Assembly: GCA_003612585.1 (NCBI GenBank)
Contig: RAZH01000003.1
Span: 226,968-290,967 of the forward strand
Reading direction: 5' to 3'
DNA: 64,000 bases
Source: a bacterium 1XD42-54
GTDB lineage: Bacteria; Bacillota; Clostridia; Lachnospirales; Lachnospiraceae
The translations under genes were made by a program, and so were the position numbers. Numbering within the stretch: position 1 is the first letter of the stretch; the number at the start of each line of letters is the position of its first letter. Under the pieces are notes generated by a model, which was given only the letters and a program-made list of their open reading frames with translations, ran no database searches and was not told where the DNA came from. Positions 27,791 through 36,973 of the stretch are shown here, one piece after another.

Positions 27791-28678
27791 TCAATCCTTC
27801 CTGCTTTTAAAACGTTCTATTTTCTCACAAAGATAAACTCCCATATCATGAATCCATCTTGCCGCAGTCGGGAAAAAATCCGGCTCAAAATTTGCATAAA
27901 ACAGGAACGCTTCAAATGTAAAAACGCCATCATAATCAATTTCTGCCAGCGCCTTCATCGTCTGATTCCAGTCAATTTTTCCAAGATAAGGAAGCGTATG
28001 TCGGTCGAGTACAGCATCATTATCATGAATATGCAGCGCTTTCAAACGGTCATGACCTAAGGCGCGAATCAGCTTGGCCGGTTCCTCTCCAAGCATGCAC
28101 GCATGTCCCACATCCACACAGGCTACCGCATACGGACTGTCCAGCTCATCCAAAAACCGCACAAAACGTCCGGCATCTGAGAATGCGTCCGGCATCGGCG
28201 ACATACGTTTATTAAACTGAAACATATTTTCGAGGGCGAGTTTCACCTTATATTTTTCTGCATAGGGAAGCAATGTTCGATAAAACTTCATATTCATATC
28301 CCAGATCTGTTCCTGATTATATATGTAAACAAGATGATGCAGCGGATGAACAATCACCGTATCAATTCCCATAACAGAAGCAATTTCCAGGCATCGAATA
28401 ATACGCGGAACCGCAATATTTTCCAGAACGTTTTCTTTTTCCCATTCAAATTCAAACGGTGCATGCGCCTGGTGAAAGGTAACTCCAAGTTCCTTTGCAT
28501 AAGATAAAAGTCCGGCTGCGTACTCCCGGTAATCCGGTGCATTCAACGGTGAATCCTCTTCTGTCATGTGATCCATCGTATAATCAATACAGTCAAACCC
28601 CGCTTCGGCAAGAACACGGATAGTCTCGCGGTCACCAAGATATTTTCTAAGATACAGAGTTTCTGCTGAAATTTTCAT
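27791..28678 (-). CDS. Sugar phosphate isomerase/epimerase family TIM-barrel protein
   Basis: 295 aa, xylose-isomerase-like/AP-endonuclease-2 barrel. Metal-binding residues of the fold are visible at strand ends: Glu in KLALENMFQF, Asp and His in ACVDVGHACM, His and Asp in LHIHDNDA, and Glu in VFTFEAFLF. It probably isomerises or epimerises the sugar (acid) carried in by the adjoining TRAP transporter. ATG at 28678 follows AAGGAG. It lies between dctM and the zinc dehydrogenase in one transcript. The exact substrate cannot be inferred. Confidence 0.88.
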   Translation of the reverse strand: MKISAETLYLRKYLGDRETIRVLAEAGFDCIDYTMDHMTEEDSPLNAPDYREYAAGLLSYAKELGVTFHQAHAPFEFEWEKENVLENIAVPRIIRCLEIASVMGIDTVIVHPLHHLVYIYNQEQIWDMNMKFYRTLLPYAEKYKVKLALENMFQFNKRMSPMPDAFSDAGRFVRFLDELDSPYAVACVDVGHACMLGEEPAKLIRALGHDRLKALHIHDNDAVLDRHTLPYLGKIDWNQTMKALAEIDYDGVFTFEAFLFYANFEPDFFPTAARWIHDMGVYLCEKIERFKSRKD

Positions 28679-28693
28679 ACCATTCTCCTTTTC

Positions 28694-29983
28694 TTATCCG
28701 TAAATCAGATCCGGCAGTAAAGTTACAATCTGCGGCACAAACATCATCGCCAAAAGCAGTAACATAAGAACCACAATGTAGGGCAATGCCGCTTTCACAA
28801 AATCCGGAATTGACACATGCAAAATGTTGCAGACCACATACATGACTCCTCCAAGCGGAGGCGTCAGGCTACCGATCGAAGCATTCACAATCATCAGGAT
28901 TCCATAGTGGACCGCATCTATTCCGAAGCTCTGCGCAATCGGAAAAAAAATCGGTGTCATAACCATCAGCATTGCCGTACCATCAAGGAACATGCCCATA
29001 ATCAACAACAAAATCATACTGATAAAAAGGAACACATATTTACTTGTTGTAATTGTCATAAGCCATGCAGCAACATTCTGCGGAATACGTGCCCACGACA
29101 AATACATTCCGAACAGCAGGGCGGCAATAATCATCAGCATAATCGAACTTGTGCTGTGAAACGCCTCCGAAAAAATCTGCGGAATCTGGCTGAATTTCGT
29201 CTCTTTATAAATAAATAATCCAATCATGAAACAAATCGCAATCACAAGGCAGGCGCCTTCTGAAATAGTGAAAAATCCCATGCGGATTCCTACAACAAGC
29301 AGAAAAATCACAAGAACTGCCCAGAAGGAATCCAGAAATGCTCTGATTATTTCCCGCAGGGATGCTCGCTTCTCCCTTGAGGGCGGCAGCTTGCACTTAT
29401 GGGCTGTCACGGCAACAATCGCCATTTCCGACACACACATCAAAATCCCCGGGATATATCCCGCAATAAACATTTTTCCGACAGAGGTCTCTGTCATGAT
29501 TCCATAGAGAATCAGACCAGCGCCCGGCGGAATGATCGGGGCGATCAGCCCGGAGGCCGCTGTGATTGCGGCACAAAATGGAAGCGGATATCCGCGCTTC
29601 GTCATTTCCGGCACTAAAATCTTACATTGCATGGCTGCATCCGCTGTACCAGAACCACAGATTCCTCCATTTACCGTAGAGAGCAGCACATTTACATGTC
29701 CAAGTCCTCCCACTTTATGTCCCACCAGGCTGTCGCAAAAAGCCATCAGCTTATTTGTTATACCTGCATAATTCATGACGGTCCCGATCATCATAAAAAG
29801 GGGAACTGCCAAAAGCGTACTGGACATATTGGAAGACACCAGCTTCTGAACCACCATGGTAAGCGGCATGGTATCCGTAACAAACGCAAAATAGTACAGA
29901 GAACCTGCGATCAGCGAAAAAGCTACCGGAACATTCAGAAACATCAGTGCAAAAGCAATGATAATCGGCAAATAATCAGCCAT
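28694..29983 (-). CDS. dctM: TRAP transporter large permease (DctM type)
   Basis: Membrane channel subunit that uses the ion gradient to import the bound organic or sugar acid. It is 429 aa from the ATG at 29983 (MADYLPIII), chosen because GGAGG lies 8 bases upstream. About 12 membrane segments are present, with the conserved family loops GGVCGSG-like VNGGICGSGTADAAMQ and PPGAGLILYG. The start overlaps the end of the small permease gene by 8 bp. The neighbouring DctQ and DctP genes complete the tripartite transporter. Confidence 0.95.
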   Translation of the reverse strand: MADYLPIIIAFALMFLNVPVAFSLIAGSLYYFAFVTDTMPLTMVVQKLVSSNMSSTLLAVPLFMMIGTVMNYAGITNKLMAFCDSLVGHKVGGLGHVNVLLSTVNGGICGSGTADAAMQCKILVPEMTKRGYPLPFCAAITAASGLIAPIIPPGAGLILYGIMTETSVGKMFIAGYIPGILMCVSEMAIVAVTAHKCKLPPSREKRASLREIIRAFLDSFWAVLVIFLLVVGIRMGFFTISEGACLVIAICFMIGLFIYKETKFSQIPQIFSEAFHSTSSIMLMIIAALLFGMYLSWARIPQNVAAWLMTITTSKYVFLFISMILLLIMGMFLDGTAMLMVMTPIFFPIAQSFGIDAVHYGILMIVNASIGSLTPPLGGVMYVVCNILHVSIPDFVKAALPYIVVLMLLLLAMMFVPQIVTLLPDLIYG

Positions 29984-30455
29984 TTTCTTTTCCTCCATTT
30001 CTGACCATCCAAATAAGTCTCATGACAATATATAGCGCCAGCGTAAAAAAACCGATGACAAGCGCAAAGTCTATGAGCGTATAAGGAATCCGCATAACAG
30101 CCGTCGTTTTATTCATGGATTTTGCCGCCAAAAGCCACGACTGGTAAAACATGATACAGGAAATCCCAAGCGTAAAGAGATCTACAAAAACGTCATTTAC
30201 CTTTCTCAGCTTTTCAGGCAGCAAATTCACCAGAAAGTCCACATGCATTTGCTCGCCGTTCTTATACAGCACTCCCATCCCCACATAAGTCACCCATACA
30301 AAAAACGACTGTACGATCTCATCCAGCTGCGCAAAACGTTTCCCAATAGTCCAGTCAGACAAAACATTTCCCATCGTAAAAACGATCATCAAAGCAAAGG
30401 CGACGCAGCCAATTACTTCAATACAGATATCCAGTTTTTTCAGGATCTTGTCCAA
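29976..30455 (-). CDS. dctQ: TRAP transporter small permease (DctQ type)
   Basis: Four membrane helices in 159 aa; it bridges the binding protein and DctM. FVWVTYVGMGVLYKNGEQMHVDFL is the family core. I prefer the TTG start at 30455 (LDKILKKLD), because a run of G (AAGGGGGGG) lies at proper distance. An ATG 13 codons upstream (30494) has no ribosome binding site. It ends inside the DctM start region. Confidence 0.9.
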   Translation of the reverse strand: MDKILKKLDICIEVIGCVAFALMIVFTMGNVLSDWTIGKRFAQLDEIVQSFFVWVTYVGMGVLYKNGEQMHVDFLVNLLPEKLRKVNDVFVDLFTLGISCIMFYQSWLLAAKSMNKTTAVMRIPYTLIDFALVIGFFTLALYIVMRLIWMVRNGGKENG

Positions 30456-30509
30456 AAAAAGCCCCCCCTTTTCACAGTACGGAACATTTCCCATACACCA
30501 AATATCGCC

Positions 30510-31523
30510 TTACTGCGCTTCACGAATCTCCCGCACCTTTGCCGAGATTTCATCCCAGTCTGCCATTTTCTCATTCATTCCCGCTACCGCATCCTGGAAC
30601 GATGTTTTATCCGGCACCTCTACAATCGTAATCCCAAGATCTTCGATTGCTTTCAGATCCATTTCTGCATTATCATCAACCGTTTTATTGATTGCTTTCG
30701 TGGATACTGCTATTTCTTCCGTAATGATCTGCTGATATTCCTCCGGCAACGAATTCCAGAAGCCCTCGCCACACCAGATCCCGGCCAGATTTACCATATG
30801 GCAGTTCAGTGAGTAGTATTTATCCCCTTTCATGGATTCATCCGGACGTAATCCGACCAGGTTGCCGGCTGTGATTTCCACTGCGCTAATCATGCCCGTC
30901 TCCAGCGCACTGTAAACTTCCGAAAACGGCAGACCCTGATAATTACAGCCAAAAGCGTCAAACGTATCCACATAAATTTCACTGCCCGGAACACGGATCG
31001 CAAGCCCCTTGCAGTCCTCCACAGACGTAATCGGCTTGTCTGCCAGAATATGACGCGTGCCTACAACCGTCAACGGTGAAACTGCATGAAGATTCTGTGA
31101 TGCCGCTTCTGCAAGGATATTTTGGTATAATTCTGACTCGTTAAAAGTCTCGACCTCTGCATAATTTTCCCACAGATACGGGGCGCAAATTGTCTTCAGC
31201 TGTGGACAGTAGTCCACAAATAATGACGGATCTGTAAAGTAAAACACTGACGCGTCGCTCATAACAGCCTCAATACCTTCATCGTAAACAAGCATTTCCC
31301 CGTTTCCGTAAAACTGAATATCCACATGTCCGTCTGTCCTCTCCCTGATCCGGTCTGCCATTGCAAGATGCTCTGTGTGCCATACAGTAGTGCCCGGGTC
31401 CGTTGACGTCATTTTGATCTCGTATACCTTTTCCTGCGCCCCTGCTGTCATTCCTGCCCCGCACATCATACAAATGCAAAGTACAGAAGCAATACGTTTC
31501 CTTGTTTTCATACTTTTTCTCAT
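30510..31523 (-). CDS. dctP: TRAP transporter solute-binding protein (DctP type)
   Basis: 337 aa exported receptor for the TRAP system. It has a signal peptide (MRKSMKTRKRIASVLCICMM) with a probable cut near TAGAQ. I see no clear lipobox, so it may be released rather than lipid-anchored, which is odd for a Gram-positive. The family core is seen in KDCKGLAIRVPGSEIYVDTF, where Arg in IRVPG is the position that salt-bridges a carboxylate. The sequence GLPFSEVYSALETGMISAVE follows. This favours a sugar acid or other carboxylate ligand. AAAGGAG precedes the ATG. Confidence 0.93.
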   Translation of the reverse strand: MRKSMKTRKRIASVLCICMMCGAGMTAGAQEKVYEIKMTSTDPGTTVWHTEHLAMADRIRERTDGHVDIQFYGNGEMLVYDEGIEAVMSDASVFYFTDPSLFVDYCPQLKTICAPYLWENYAEVETFNESELYQNILAEAASQNLHAVSPLTVVGTRHILADKPITSVEDCKGLAIRVPGSEIYVDTFDAFGCNYQGLPFSEVYSALETGMISAVEITAGNLVGLRPDESMKGDKYYSLNCHMVNLAGIWCGEGFWNSLPEEYQQIITEEIAVSTKAINKTVDDNAEMDLKAIEDLGITIVEVPDKTSFQDAVAGMNEKMADWDEISAKVREIREAQ

Positions 31524-31660
31524 AGTTTTTCTCCTTTTCTGTTTGTTTTTCTTTGTGAGATTCTCTATCGTTCGTCAAAACCGGCTTTAACGACTTAAAC
31601 AAGACCGAATCCGGCAGAATGACCGGACGAGATCACTGTTTCACTGAAATAAACATGAGG

Positions 31661-32851
31661 TTAGCGCTGCTGCCTGCACCGGCGGAATAGTTCCAGCAGC
31701 AAAAACGACGCCACGGAAACTGCTCCCCATATCAAAAACATACTTTTAAATCCAAAATACTGAATCAGCATACCAAAAATCAGAGAACCGATACCTGCGC
31801 CCGTGTAGGTGAGCAGATCCATTACGCTCGCTGTAAACGACAGACTCCCCTTTGCCGAAAACATAGTGGGAAATATAGAAAGCATATGCGTATTTATCAT
31901 AGCAACCATCGCTGACAGCACCCCGAGACAAACCATTGCTACCAAAGCAGAAACACCATCCGTGCAAAGAACGGCCGCAGCCACAGCACAACACAGAAAA
32001 GAAAAACCGGAAACCATAGAATCATTTTTCAAAATCCGGTAAACTGCAGGGTACAGCATGCGTCCCAATAACGCAAACACCGGAATAATAAACACATACC
32101 CTGCCACCCGCTCCAGATCAATCTGAAACGTATCAATAAAATAAACGCCCAGCCATACATTGATATTGTCTTTTATCATTCCATGTGCTATGGCCGGAAA
32201 AATTATCCGGCGAAACTCTGGTTCTCCCCAGACATTTCGAAATGACTGTCCAATACTACCCTTCCTGCTCTTGGCCGCTCCGGCCGCATCCGCGAAAAAA
32301 AACTTCACCACAAGAGCCATGACAGCCGTCACACACCCCGGAAGCAAAAAGCAGAAAGCTGCGCTTCCATACGATGCACAGTATGTCGCAAGCCAAAGAC
32401 CAATAATACTGCCTGCGGCCACAGAAGAAACTAAAAACTGACTGACCTTTTTCGCTTTTTTCTCTTCACAGCACTCGGAAAAAGTACGAAGCATAGGCCC
32501 CCAAAGCATGGATTGCCCATATGCATTTACCCCCCACAAAGCTGCAATGCTCCAAAACCCTGGGAACCATCCTATCAGGAGATTGCTGACGCTTACAATC
32601 ATCAAACCGATTACAATCACCTTTCTGCTTGAAAACCGATCGCCTATATAACCGTTTGGTATTTTTGAAACTGCGTATGTAAAGGAAAAAATACTCCCGA
32701 TTATACCAATCTGTGCTTTGTCCAAGATACCGCCTGCCTCCAAAAGCGCAGACGCTACCGAAAAATTAAGTCTTGCTACATAGATCGCGCTGTAAGCCAG
32801 ATATCCTATCAAAAAAATTAACAGAAATGGTTTCTTTTTTCCCTGCGTCAT
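31661..32851 (-). CDS. Major facilitator transporter, OPA-like
   Basis: 396 aa with 12 membrane segments. The N-terminal part YLAYSAIYVARLNFSVA and the loop motif KIPNGYIGDRFSSRK resemble the organophosphate:phosphate antiporter branch (GlpT/UhpT). Substrates of that branch are phosphorylated sugars or organic anions. It lies between the RpiR regulator (32 bp) and the TRAP genes, giving the locus two different uptake or exchange systems. AGGAGC precedes the ATG. Confidence 0.9.
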   Translation of the reverse strand: MTQGKKKPFLLIFLIGYLAYSAIYVARLNFSVASALLEAGGILDKAQIGIIGSIFSFTYAVSKIPNGYIGDRFSSRKVIVIGLMIVSVSNLLIGWFPGFWSIAALWGVNAYGQSMLWGPMLRTFSECCEEKKAKKVSQFLVSSVAAGSIIGLWLATYCASYGSAAFCFLLPGCVTAVMALVVKFFFADAAGAAKSRKGSIGQSFRNVWGEPEFRRIIFPAIAHGMIKDNINVWLGVYFIDTFQIDLERVAGYVFIIPVFALLGRMLYPAVYRILKNDSMVSGFSFLCCAVAAAVLCTDGVSALVAMVCLGVLSAMVAMINTHMLSIFPTMFSAKGSLSFTASVMDLLTYTGAGIGSLIFGMLIQYFGFKSMFLIWGAVSVASFLLLELFRRCRQQR

Positions 32852-32883
32852 ACTGTAAGCTCCTGTTCCTTTCTGGAACTGTA

Positions 32884-33723
32884 TCAGTTTATCGACTCAC
32901 GATGCTGCTCGTATACCTCCACTCTTTTGTCCAGATAGACAATCGCTTCGTTGCTGATCCGATTCGTCAGGCAATCAATCAAACAGTCTCCAATCATCAG
33001 CTGCGTCAGTCGGGCAGTCGTTGATTCGCGGTAATCCTGCGCCTCCATTGATACTGAAACAAGCGTCACATCGCTGAGCTTGGCCAGCGGACTGTTGGGA
33101 TAGCTCGTAAGACCGATCACCTTCACACCAAGACTGTGGGCCGTCTGGGCCACCATCAGTACTTCCCTGGTCCGTCCGGAATTTGAAACAGCAAAGACTA
33201 CATCATTTTCCTTCATCTGTGTGCTCATCGTCCCAGCCAGCAATGGATCTGTCTCCGCAATCGCCGGAAGCCCAAGCCACATCATGCGAATCGATATATC
33301 TTTTGCAATCACCATCGAATGCCCTACACCAACCACTACAATCTTTCCCGCTTTGCTTAAGAGATCTGTCGCACTTTGCAGCTCCTGTCCAATCGTATCG
33401 TATGTACTTTCAAAGGATACAATAGCCCGGTTAATCAGTTTCCGCAAAATCTGCTTTGGTGAATCCTCTCTTGTCACCTCATCATGTACACTGTAGGTCG
33501 ATACATACTGAGCCAAATTAATCTTCAGCTGAGAAAAACCCTTATACCCAAGAGAATTGGAAAAATTAATAACACTTCCCTCTGATACTTTCGCTTTCTT
33601 CGCGACATATACCAGCGGCGAATTCATCACCTTTTCCGGCTCAGCAAGAATACAGTCTGCAATCCGCTTTTCTACCGAAGACATACCTGCGTATCGCTGT
33701 CGAATTAAACTAAGACAATTCAT
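32884..33723 (-). CDS. RpiR/MurR-family transcriptional regulator
   Basis: 279 aa. The N-terminal helix-turn-helix of the family (IRQRYAGMSSVEKRIADCIL, then VAKKAKVSEGSVINFSNSLGYKGF) is followed by a SIS sugar-phosphate-binding domain (ATDLLSKAGKIVVVGVGHSM, VVFAVSNSGRTREV). It probably senses a phosphosugar of the downstream pathway and controls its own operon. Two promoters and a 10-bp inverted repeat lie immediately upstream. First gene of the MFS-TRAP-isomerase-dehydrogenase operon. Confidence 0.93.
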   Translation of the reverse strand: MNCLSLIRQRYAGMSSVEKRIADCILAEPEKVMNSPLVYVAKKAKVSEGSVINFSNSLGYKGFSQLKINLAQYVSTYSVHDEVTREDSPKQILRKLINRAIVSFESTYDTIGQELQSATDLLSKAGKIVVVGVGHSMVIAKDISIRMMWLGLPAIAETDPLLAGTMSTQMKENDVVFAVSNSGRTREVLMVAQTAHSLGVKVIGLTSYPNSPLAKLSDVTLVSVSMEAQDYRESTTARLTQLMIGDCLIDCLTNRISNEAIVYLDKRVEVYEQHRESIN

Positions 33724-33733
33724 ATTTACACCT

Positions 33734-33774
33734 CATTCTATAAATATTTTTTGAATTTTTTTCATTATAGAATG
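33734..33774. promoter_or_regulatory. Inverted repeat, probable RpiR operator
   Basis: CATTCTATAA (33734-33743) and its exact complement TTATAGAATG (33765-33774), 21 bp apart. One arm covers the -10 of the proximal promoter and the other lies in the leader next to the start codon. This placement suits autoregulation. Confidence 0.55.
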
Positions 33775-33792
33775 ATATTGAGTAAATTTCAA
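33764..33792 (-). promoter_or_regulatory. Proximal promoter of the RpiR operon
   Basis: On the minus strand, TTGAAA (33787-33792), a 17-bp spacer and perfect TATAAT (33764-33769). Confidence 0.65.
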
Positions 33793-33804
33793 TCAATTTT
33801 CTTC

Positions 33805-33833
33805 ATATTACCACCGGGTTTCGTTTTTGTCAA
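33805..33833 (-). promoter_or_regulatory. Distal promoter of the RpiR operon
   Basis: On the minus strand, perfect TTGACA (33828-33833), a 17-bp spacer and TAATAT (33805-33810), upstream of and in tandem with the proximal promoter. Confidence 0.5.
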
Positions 33834-33924
33834 TGAGTTTTTTTTATTTATTTTTTATAATAATTGAGTTATACTCATTTTAAGCAAAAGGACTAAAAAA
33901 TACTGATTCAAACCGGGGAAACAA

Positions 33925-34029
33925 AATGGGGTTGTTGCAAAATACAGCGTTCCTACAACATATGGCCTTGGTGCCTCTTACCTTTATGCCATATACCGTG
34001 TGGATTCGCCGTTTTGTAACAGCCCCATT
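33925..34029. mobile_element. MITE-like 105-bp palindromic element
   Basis: The outer 18-bp ends (33925-33942 and 34012-34029) are inverted copies with 16 of 18 matches, both built on AATGGGG and GTT.CAAAA. An inner ATATGGC / GCCATAT pair near 33,960 and 33,988 extends the pairing. There is no coding content, and the ends resemble insertion-sequence termini. The rest of 33,834-34,111 holds nothing recognisable. Confidence 0.55.
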
Positions 34030-34111
34030 CAATATTGTGCATGCAACAATCGGTTGGCATGCAGCCTCTATCCTCTCTACATATATCTTTCTGTGAAAGC
34101 ACGTATATTCT

Positions 34112-34627
34112 TTATTTTTGTACTTCTAACAATTTATCAAACGCCATTTTCTCACTTCCCTGGAACATAATTTTACCGCATTTTTCAAAGCCATTTTTGA
34201 TCAGAACATGCTGCATACGCTCATTGCAGAAATCTGTATCTACTCGGATGTAGTAAATGCCTTTTTGGACGCACAGTCTTTCTATTAATGTAAACGCAAT
34301 CTCTGTCAGCCCGATTCCTCTGAATTCTTTTTGAAATGCCATCCGATGGATCACTGCGTAGGGTTCTTCTGCCCTCCAGTTTCCTTGAATATTGGCATAT
34401 GCAGGCTCTCCCTCAAAATCATTACACAGATATCCGGCTATACTGTTATCCATTTTTAAGACATAGCCTTTTGTATTTTGAATATCGCTTCGGATGGTAT
34501 CTATGTTAGGATAATCATCTGTCCACTGTGTAAATCCCTGTTCATTCTGAAATCTCCTTCCCTCATCAATGATGCCCATACAGATTTTAATCTCCTTCAT
34601 TTGCGCCAGTTCAAGTACATTCCGCAT
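34112..34627 (-). CDS. GNAT-family N-acetyltransferase
   Basis: 171 aa. The acetyl-CoA fold is seen in YVLKMDNSIAGYLCNDFEG (strand 4), AVIHRMAFQKEFRGIGLTEI (motif A, pyrophosphate loop EFRGIGLT) and YYIRVDTDFCNERMQHVLIK with KNGFEKCGKIMF (motif B). The acceptor is unknown. It is monocistronic, divergent from the damaged LysR gene and close to a MITE-like element. Confidence 0.88.
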   Translation of the reverse strand: MRNVLELAQMKEIKICMGIIDEGRRFQNEQGFTQWTDDYPNIDTIRSDIQNTKGYVLKMDNSIAGYLCNDFEGEPAYANIQGNWRAEEPYAVIHRMAFQKEFRGIGLTEIAFTLIERLCVQKGIYYIRVDTDFCNERMQHVLIKNGFEKCGKIMFQGSEKMAFDKLLEVQK

Positions 34628-34771
34628 TTTTCTTCCCCGCCTTCTTCGTTTTCTGCCGCTTGCTGCTTGTTATATCGTATCTTTGCTGTTACAAGACCAT
34701 TGTTAATCACTTAAATCAAATTAATGTTTTTAAATAAATACTTCAATATTATTTAATAAAGGGGAAAGATT

Positions 34772-35491
34772 ATGGAACTAAAATACTTGCAAACGTTTCA
34801 GACAATCATAGAGGAGGTATTGCTGTCCATTGACAGGCTGCGCTGCTTCGAAACTGATCTGGGTGAATATAAAGGAAGTTTAAGAATGGGTATTGGAGAA
34901 ACCCTGCTCTGTTATCGTATGCCCTCTGTCTTAAAGGATTTTCATGAGCATGCCCCTAATACAAAGCTGTTTTTACAATCCATGAATTGTTATGATATCC
35001 GCGATGCGCTTCTCAAAGGCTCTTTAGACTTGGGTATTTTTTATGAAGAGGTCGGTGGATTTGGCAATAATATCACAACATTTCCGTTTGGAAAATACGC
35101 TCTGACATTAGTAGCCTCTCCCGAACTAAAACGATTATATCCTGATTTTACCACTCCAAACCAAAAGATTCCGGTGCCCTTTATTATAAATAAGCAAACC
35201 TGTATCTTCAGACAAATTTTTGAGAGATATTTACAGCAAAAGTCAATAATGCTTGATTACACGATCGAACTATGGAGCATACATACCATCAAAAGTTTGG
35301 TGAAACATAACGTAGGAATTTCCTTCCTGCCAACCTTTACAGTACAGGAGGAATTAAAGAATGGCGACTTAGTGGAGATCAAAACAGATATTTCAGAGGC
35401 TCAAATCTCTGCGGTGTGTGGATACAATAAAAACAAATGGTGCAGTCCTGCAATGGATTATTTTGTTAAATTGATCCAACCTTGTAATTAA
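34772..35491 (+). pseudogene. LysR-type regulator lacking its DNA-binding domain (in-frame deletion)
   Basis: 239 aa. It begins MELKYLQTFQTIIEE like a normal LysR protein, then jumps straight to VLLSIDRLRCFETDLGEYKG, the linker helix that normally follows the winged helix. About 50 residues (the second half of the HTH and the wing) are gone without loss of frame. The effector-binding domain that follows looks complete (LRMGIGETLLCYRMPSVLKDF to the end). The product could bind an inducer but not DNA in the usual way. It is either a decaying gene or a truncated dominant-negative form. AAAGGGG precedes the ATG. Confidence 0.75.
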
Positions 35492-35534
35492 ATGAATACA
35501 ATTAAGTAAAATTAAATAAATATTTCCTCTTATT

Positions 35535-36419
35535 TTACAGATTCCGGTATTGCTTCAGATATTGCTCTGCATCCGATTCCTCAATCTGCAGTTTTTGTAT
35601 CAATTTCTGCTTTATTTCGGCTTCCGCCATTCCTACTTCCATGTAGGTCTCAATCAGCACAGAAACCACCTGCGCAATACCTTCTGTTTTGCCTTCTGCG
35701 ATGCCCTCCGCTCTGCCTTCTTCCCTTGCTTCCTCTCTCTCGTAATATCGTTCTTCCCATGCCTGCATATATTTCACTCCAATCTCTTCGCTGGACTTTA
35801 CCTTACGTACACGTTTATGAAGCCTGTGTATCCGTTCACTCTCTGAACCATTTGCCACAGCATCTGTCGTATGCTCAAGATAGTGCAGCAAATGTACAAG
35901 TTCCTCGGATACGTCTTCTGCATTTTCCCCACGGGTATTCAAAAAAATCCGCACTGCCCCGTCGTTCAGCCTGCAATCCGCCACTTCTTCACACTTCGAT
36001 GTAAAAGTGTAACAATATTTCCCATATCCGAACAGATCGAATGTCATGATCATAATCAGGTAGGTCTGATTCAGGCAATTATAATTGGGAATTCCCGGTT
36101 CCAGGAGCGAGGTATCCATAAGTGCCTGATAATACCGGCTTCGTTTCGCAAGATCATTTCTCTTTTTATCCTGCATTTCTGTATTATAAACCGTTTCCTC
36201 TTCATCCACAGAAAAAATATCCATACGAACAGACCGGATTAAAGGAGACAGCCGGAATTCTTTTTCTGTCTCATTCTGCTGCAGAACCGGTATCTCCCTC
36301 CCGAAAATAATACTCAGCATATCCTGCTGCGCCTGCGGATCCTCCATCACCTCATCGAACAGAAAACGGCTCGTAAGATTCAGTTCCTTTAGTGGTATCA
36401 TATTTTTGTTTTTACTCAT
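35535..36419 (-). CDS. Rpn-family (PD-(D/E)XK) recombination-promoting nuclease / putative transposase
   Basis: 294 aa from the ATG at 36419, which AAAGGAGG precedes. It starts with LTSRFLFDEVMEDPQAQQDMLSIIFG, typical of the YhgA/Rpn family. The nuclease core is RSVRMDIFSVDEEETVYNTEMQDKK (Asp, then Glu-x-Gln). Toward the C-terminus comes the low-complexity EAREEGRAEGIAEGKTEG repeat seen in many relatives. These proteins occur in multiple copies in Clostridia and promote RecA-independent recombination in E. coli. Neighbours are a damaged LysR gene and an IS21 remnant, so it sits in a rearranged patch. The 36,420-36,564 gap holds nothing recognisable. Confidence 0.85.
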   Translation of the reverse strand: MSKNKNMIPLKELNLTSRFLFDEVMEDPQAQQDMLSIIFGREIPVLQQNETEKEFRLSPLIRSVRMDIFSVDEEETVYNTEMQDKKRNDLAKRSRYYQALMDTSLLEPGIPNYNCLNQTYLIMIMTFDLFGYGKYCYTFTSKCEEVADCRLNDGAVRIFLNTRGENAEDVSEELVHLLHYLEHTTDAVANGSESERIHRLHKRVRKVKSSEEIGVKYMQAWEERYYEREEAREEGRAEGIAEGKTEGIAQVVSVLIETYMEVGMAEAEIKQKLIQKLQIEESDAEQYLKQYRNL

Positions 36420-36564
36420 CAAATCCTCCTTTTATCATAGCAGATTTTTTCTGTCCTGAACAGGGTAGGGAACAACTTTTCACGAAATGCTACAAAATTC
36501 CTTGATATGATTCAGAATTGCTTTCATGATATCACATATTATTTATGATTTCAAGTTTTATTTT

Positions 36565-36973
36565 TTAAAAATGAAGTGGTGATAACCATTCATCAATAAT
36601 CAAAACTTTGTAATTCCCAAGCCATTTCCGATACCTGACCTGCTCCCGGAGATTATCCTTGTGGTTTTGAAAATGGCTCAGCATATCAGGCGTTCTGATA
36701 TAATAGGTACGCAGAGTCTGTTTACATGTTTATTGCCCTTGCCTCGCAGTCGAGTGTTTCAAGACTTGCATTCGGATACTTCAGTTCTGCATTTTTTGTG
36801 AATCTTGCAATCAGACGGTTCAGTCTTTCTGTTATAAGCTCCGCAAGCAGATGCTCCAGCCCGTCATTGTAGTTCAGCTCTACAAGCGATACATTTTTCT
36901 CCTGACTTTCTATAACCGATACCAGATCGCCCAGTTCCAATACTGTTAATTGTTTCTTTAGTTCCATATTCAT
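36565..36973 (-). pseudogene. IS21-family IstB (ATPase helper), internally deleted
   Basis: The first frame (36973-36722) gives the IstB N-terminus, with NRLIARFTKNAELKYPNASL near its end. After a stop, a second frame (about 36,715 to 36,565) resumes with QTLRTYYIRTPDMLSHF and the Walker B region YKVLIIDEW. Roughly 50 residues carrying the Walker A loop are missing between them, and the C-terminus is lost. The start overlaps the istA stop (TAATG), the normal IS21 coupling. Confidence 0.7.
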
